DNA of 64,000 nt from Cryptomeria japonica (lineage: Eukaryota; Streptophyta; Pinopsida; Cupressales; Cupressaceae): NCBI RefSeq assembly GCF_030272615.1, contig NC_081412.1:669750852-669814851 (forward strand), in the 5' to 3' direction. The notes under the pieces were generated by a model. That model made no database searches and was not told where the DNA came from. It saw nothing but the letters and a program-made list of their open reading frames with translations. Of the stretch, positions 59,838 through 64,000 are shown one piece after another. The stretch's first letter is position 1; each line of letters opens with the position of its first letter. The translations under genes and the position numbers were made by a program.

Positions 59838-62800
59838 TCAACCTTGTAACTGGGTAGTTACAATTTGAAATAGATCCACCAAAATCAAGTTTATACTCTC
59901 CATAAACTTTTTACTATCTCTTATTGCTGTCTCTATTCTTTTAACTGTACTGGTGAGGTGCTGCATATGCTCTGCCGGTGTTTTCTGTCCCTGTATCAGT
60001 GCCTCAGATATTTCCTTCCACAATTATACTAGATAGTCCAATATTGGACTCAATTTTAATCTCATATGCTTTGCCTTATTCACTATTCTCTCCTTTTCTC
60101 TTTCTAATTTAAGTAACTCTTCCTCAAAATTTGTTATCCTTTGCTCAAAAACTGATAATGTATCAGGCGAGTTAACAAAATTATCATCAAGTTTATTGAT
60201 TTCATCCTATACATTTCTTATTTTCTTATCTATGTCTACTATCAAAAAGTTTGTCTTATAGGTGTCTTTGTACAAAGTTTTGTATTCTTTCAATAAGTTA
60301 CATAGTTCTGGTAGAAGTGTGTCAAAATCCCTAGTACACTTCTTTATCTGATCTTCAAAGAATTTTTTCTTTTTAATTTATACTTTGTCCTTCAATGTCT
60401 CTTCTTTTATTTTCTCAATGTTCTCTGTGATATATTTACACAAAGTATCAAGTGTTCCTAAAGAATCTTTATTGTCTATATTACAGTTAGGAGCAATTAC
60501 CTTCAAAATTGGGATTGTGTCATCTATAGTTTTGTAAGCCTATGAACTACAATCTGTTATCCTTTTGATTGAATCCAAAAGTACTTTAGTTACATTTGTT
60601 GGTTTGTGGCCTACTGAGGAGGAACCAACATTTGGAATTCCACCAGTGGAAAAAGTAACCAAGCTTGTTGTGACCTCTGGTAGGTCTGTTTGTTTTTGCA
60701 TTTCTTTAAGCAATGGTTTGTGTACTTCTCCAGTTGTCGGTGGCACTGTTTCCTCATGAACCTGTTCCTATTTCTGTTTTGGAGCCTATTCCTGTTGTTG
60801 TTGCACTATCTCAATCTGAGCTTCTGCATGTTGTTCTTTGTCATCTGCCGGTTTCTCCTATGTTTTAACAGTTTGCTCAGCTATCGGTGGCTCACTAGCC
60901 ATTTCAGTCTTACCAGTTGTATCTTTGTCTACCACAATGTTGATCTTTTGTGTATCAACATCTACTGTGTATAAGACTTCAGGATTAGGATTGACATCCT
61001 CTTCACACATACTTTCAACTTCCGGTTGATCTTCTGTAGTTGTTGTTATTGGTGATGTAAAAGAAGGTGGGGGTAAGTTGTCTTTTACTTTAATACTCGG
61101 AGGTCAACCAACCTTTCCTTTTCCTTTGTCTCTTTCTTTCTGATATACCTTTATTGGTTTGGAGTTTTGGTATTCTTCCTATTTTTCTTTTTCAACTAGG
61201 AATATATCCCATGCATTTTTTGTTTCTTCAATCACCTCATTGACTCTTCCAACCATTAATGCAATGTGCTAGTGTGCAGTAGAGAATACTGACCAGTTGG
61301 CTTCAATAATTAAATCATCAATTTCTTTAGGTGAGTTCACTGGGTACACAACAAGTAGCTTTTCTATCTTGATTTTCTTGTCAAGTTCTATTACTACTTG
61401 TCTCCTTGCTTCCAGTCTTTTGAACAGTTCATCTGGTACTTCATCTACAACTTCCCTCAAAAATTTCTTATACATGTCCATATGCAATATAACACTATTT
61501 TCTACTTGTTCTTTTTCATCTGCTGTTAGAGTGTCATACAATTTCTCTATATTCTTTAGTTTCCCTTCCTCTGTAATTTCATTCAATAATATATTAAGAG
61601 GAGCCATGTTTTGTTTTGTTCTCTTCTTCTTATTGGGTGTCAGTTTCTTCTTTGGTGTAGTCTTCTTAACCGGTGATCTCACTGCTTGTTGTTTTTGTCT
61701 TGTTCTCCTAGGTGAGGGTGTGGTTTCCAGTGAGGGATCTCTTTTCCTTACAAATCTTTTGAAAGCTGCAGGCATGTCACTCTCCGAAGAAGTGCCTACG
61801 GGGGATAGATGAGTCTCAGGCTATAGAGTTCCTAGCTCATCCTCAGTGATACCTGTTTGTTTTACACATCTTCTTTAATAGCCTTTACCTGTCTAGAGCC
61901 TCTTCTCACAACTGCCTCAACCTTTTTCACTCTTTTCTTAGATTGTATTTGTTTTTCTATAGTCTCAGCACTACCAAATACTTCTTCCTTTGGTTCGTTT
62001 GGTGCTTCTAGAAGTGCTTTAGCATAAGTCTCAATTATGTGATCATCTGTCTCATAGCCCATCTCTATTACCCAGATTGTTCTTGGGATGACTACTTCCA
62101 TCCAGATTTCATCCTTTTTTATTACAAAACATATTTCATCCTTATATTTGTCAAAAATCTTTTGTGATAATCTGATTCTCTTCTTCATTTTGGCCTTAAG
62201 TGCTTGAAAGAAATCATGGATATTGTTTTGCTTATCTTCTCCCATATTATTGAATAATTCTATTAGCTGTTTACCTACCGGTATATCAAATCTAAGTTCT
62301 TTGTAACCTATACTGGGAACTTGTTTGGTTATATGTAGCATCAAACATACTAGCAGATTTCCAAACGTAAAAGTTCCTTTCTTATCCTTCTTAATGTTGC
62401 CTAGGTTGTCAATTAACTCATCCTTCAACCACTCACATATATCAATTTTTGCATTATCTATGATCATGTCATAAGAAATTTTAATGCATAAATTTAAAAC
62501 TAAATTGAGTCTATTTGCATGAGTTGCCTTATACCCTAATATCATACTGATAAACCTTACATTGATGTTGGTTACATCATTGACTCTTAGGGACCTTTTA
62601 TCATATGTAGCACTAGTTAGCTTAGTAACTAGGTCATTGGAGACCTTCTTAGTTTTGTCTGGCCTTTTACCAGTGGTCAGTAACCCTATGACAACTTTCA
62701 CAGCTTCCTTGGTGATTTTGTGAATTGCATCTAACCAGAAAAATTCACCATGTACCCTGCTTAAGACTATCCTAATCACATCCTTGGGAAATTCAGGAAT

Positions 62801-63110
62801 GCAAAGGATTTCAGTAAATCCTAAGGTTTTAATGATTTTATGTTCCGGTTTCACATTTCCAGAATTATCACATATGACAGTTTTATACATAGTTTTGATC
62901 TCTTCAATCTCCCAATTCCTCTATGTTGCAGTGAATGCAAATTCTGGGGTCTTCAACATAAACAACTCCTTTAGGTATTTGTGAGAAAGCACCTATATTG
63001 TCATCTTTCTTTGCTACTTTAGGAACTAGTTGAAATACGGGCCTAGGGCATTTTATGACCTCGACTACAGTAGGGTTTTCTATATAATCAAGTGCAGAGG
63101 TGGATGCCAT
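59838..63110 (-). pseudogene. ORF2 of C: conserved unknown retroelement protein
   Basis: The best-preserved copy: about 1,090 codons from ATG at 63110 (MASTSALDYIENPT) to the stop at 59838. Frameshifts lie near 62900 and 61850, with scattered stops. Its 342-codon open piece (62890-61862) holds the conserved core: VIRIVLSRVHGEFFWLDAIH, TKEAVKVVIG, SYDMIIDNAKIDICEWLKDE, FTFGNLLVCLMLHITKQVP, CFVIKKDEIWMEVVIPRTIW and ETYAKALLEAPNEP. A basic centre follows (KKTTPKKKLTPNKKKRTKQN near 61660), then a MAPLNILLNEI helix region, an acidic Glu/Pro/Thr linker with GEV/EIVQQQQ, and a coiled coil (NFEEELLKLEREKERIVNKA near 60110). No known catalytic motif, signal peptide or membrane span seen. Function unknown. 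Confidence 0.78.
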
Positions 63111-63413
63111 GATGATAAATACCTTTTTCTGTCTTCGATGGATTGATTGCTTGAAGTGTTTCACCTCTTTGCTTGAAGTTCCTTAGCTTTGCAAATTTTG
63201 CACTCTACGAATGTTTGAAATCACAATGAAATGAAATGGAGCCAAAACCACAAATGTATAGTGTTAATTTGTCAATTACCACATTAAATGCATGCCGGTT
63301 AAGTATTCACTTAACATTGTCTGCCGGTAATGAAGTAATTTCCAACTTCTCATCTCTAACCGAGGGAATAATAGCACGTGTCATTAGATCGCCAAACCCT
63401 CAAGAATTTTTTT

Positions 63414-64000
63414 TCAATTTGATGAAGAACTTGCTGCCGGTGGAGCATCACTTTGTCCTGCTGGTGAAGCATTGACTAGTTCTACCGGTGGAGGAGTATT
63501 CCCAATATTTAGATCAGCTTTTCTAATCCATTGTTTTGAGAATTCGTGCTTAACCTCTTCAACTTTTTCTTTACCTTTCAAGCTAGAACTTTTGTTGTTT
63601 GCCAATGATCCTTTACTTCTAGAGAATTTTGTAATATGCCCAATCTTGTTACATGCATAACAAGTCACATTATTCTTCTAAATAGCTTTCCCATAACCTA
63701 TGCCAGTTTGTGTTCTGCATTGATTAGATAAATGTCCAAATCTTCCACAAACATAACATCTCACATTCATTCTGCAATTTTCAGAATTGTGACCAACTTT
63801 GTTGCATTTTGAACATTGACCGGTGGGTGTGTTGATATTTTGATAATTTCTAGATCTACATTCATTTTCTCTATGACCATACTTATTACAGTTAAAGCAT
63901 TTTCCATTGAATTTATAAGCATTAGATTGCCTTACCAGTTTGCTGTGATCTTGTGTGTTTGTAGTACCGGAGCTTTCACCAACTTCAAAGCCAATTCTAG
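63414..64000 (-). pseudogene. Gag-like ORF of C (partial)
   Basis: Runs in from beyond the window. Four knuckles are visible: CFNCNKYGHRENEC, CSKCNKVGHNSENC, CYVCGRFGHLSNQC (these three intact) and CYACNKIGHITKFS (last Cys to Ser). There is one stop between knuckles 3 and 4. It ends in a Lys-rich then Ala/Ser/Pro-rich tail. The most intact nucleocapsid-like array in the window. Confidence 0.8.

Larger units (their letters stand above)
58804..64000 (-). mobile_element. LTR retrotransposon C (pol-less, gag + ORF2), truncated by window
   Basis: Minus strand: 3' LTR 58804-59632, polypurine tract 59633-59650, ORF2 59838-63110, and gag from 63414 past the window end. Order and sequence are close to A. 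Its 5' LTR, primer site and second target copy (expected CACTA) lie outside. Confidence 0.85.

Overview
This is plant nuclear DNA, most likely from a large, retrotransposon-packed seed-plant genome; a gymnosperm is my best guess. The guess rests on nested long-LTR copia-type elements, AT-rich spacers, a plant lipid-transfer-protein gene with an intron and a polyadenylation signal, and no bacterial operon structure. The species cannot be read from the sequence alone. No rRNA, tRNA gene or CRISPR array was seen.

Layout. 1-2490: a decayed copia gag/protease/integrase fragment split by a solo LTR (442-1953) with a perfect 5-bp target duplication. 2491-4409: noncoding, with a 477-bp tandem duplication and a truncated LTR. 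4410-12049: copia element E with two ~1.6-kb LTRs and a 1,364-codon gag-pol frame. 12050-12667: another copia gag piece with a (TCA)n tract. 12668-16239: a full-length but stop-riddled hAT-like transposase. 16240-18708: duplicated noncoding DNA. 18709-21552: a 947-codon stop-riddled frame of unknown function (D). 21650-29215: the 3' part of copia J, split by full-length minus-strand copia G (23815-28523, target duplication CTTTT). 29216-33469: an island without recognisable LTR elements, holding the only apparently intact host gene, an 8-cysteine lipid-transfer protein (minus strand, two exons). 33470-53641: element F (target duplication CTTGC), with element A (34482-40910, ATATG) inside its 5' LTR and element B (42060-49579, AATAG) inside its gag. 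56228-57467: a second solo LTR. 58302-64000: an LTR fragment (H) hit by element C, which runs off the window.

The most interesting content is the A/B/C/F group. Each has LTRs and an identifiable or partial gag-like ORF (coiled coil plus an array of CCHC knuckles). None encodes protease, integrase, reverse transcriptase or RNase H in the part seen. Each carries a long second ORF (ORF2; about 1,000 codons in A, B and C, shorter in F) with a conserved N-terminal region, a lysine-rich centre and a C-terminal coiled coil. I do not recognise ORF2. Element E, which does encode pol, has the same 18-base polypurine tract as A and C (B differs at one base), the same type of primer site and the same LTR landmarks, so E-like elements are plausible suppliers of pol. 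Frame D looks like a remote relative of ORF2.

A second theme is the mode of decay. The long frames of E, G, the hAT element and D are each free of frameshifts over 2.8-4.1 kb but carry 8-15 stop codons, mostly TAG. In E the integrase active site and zinc knuckle are also lost by changes explicable as G-to-A. This fits deamination of methylated cytosine in silenced elements.
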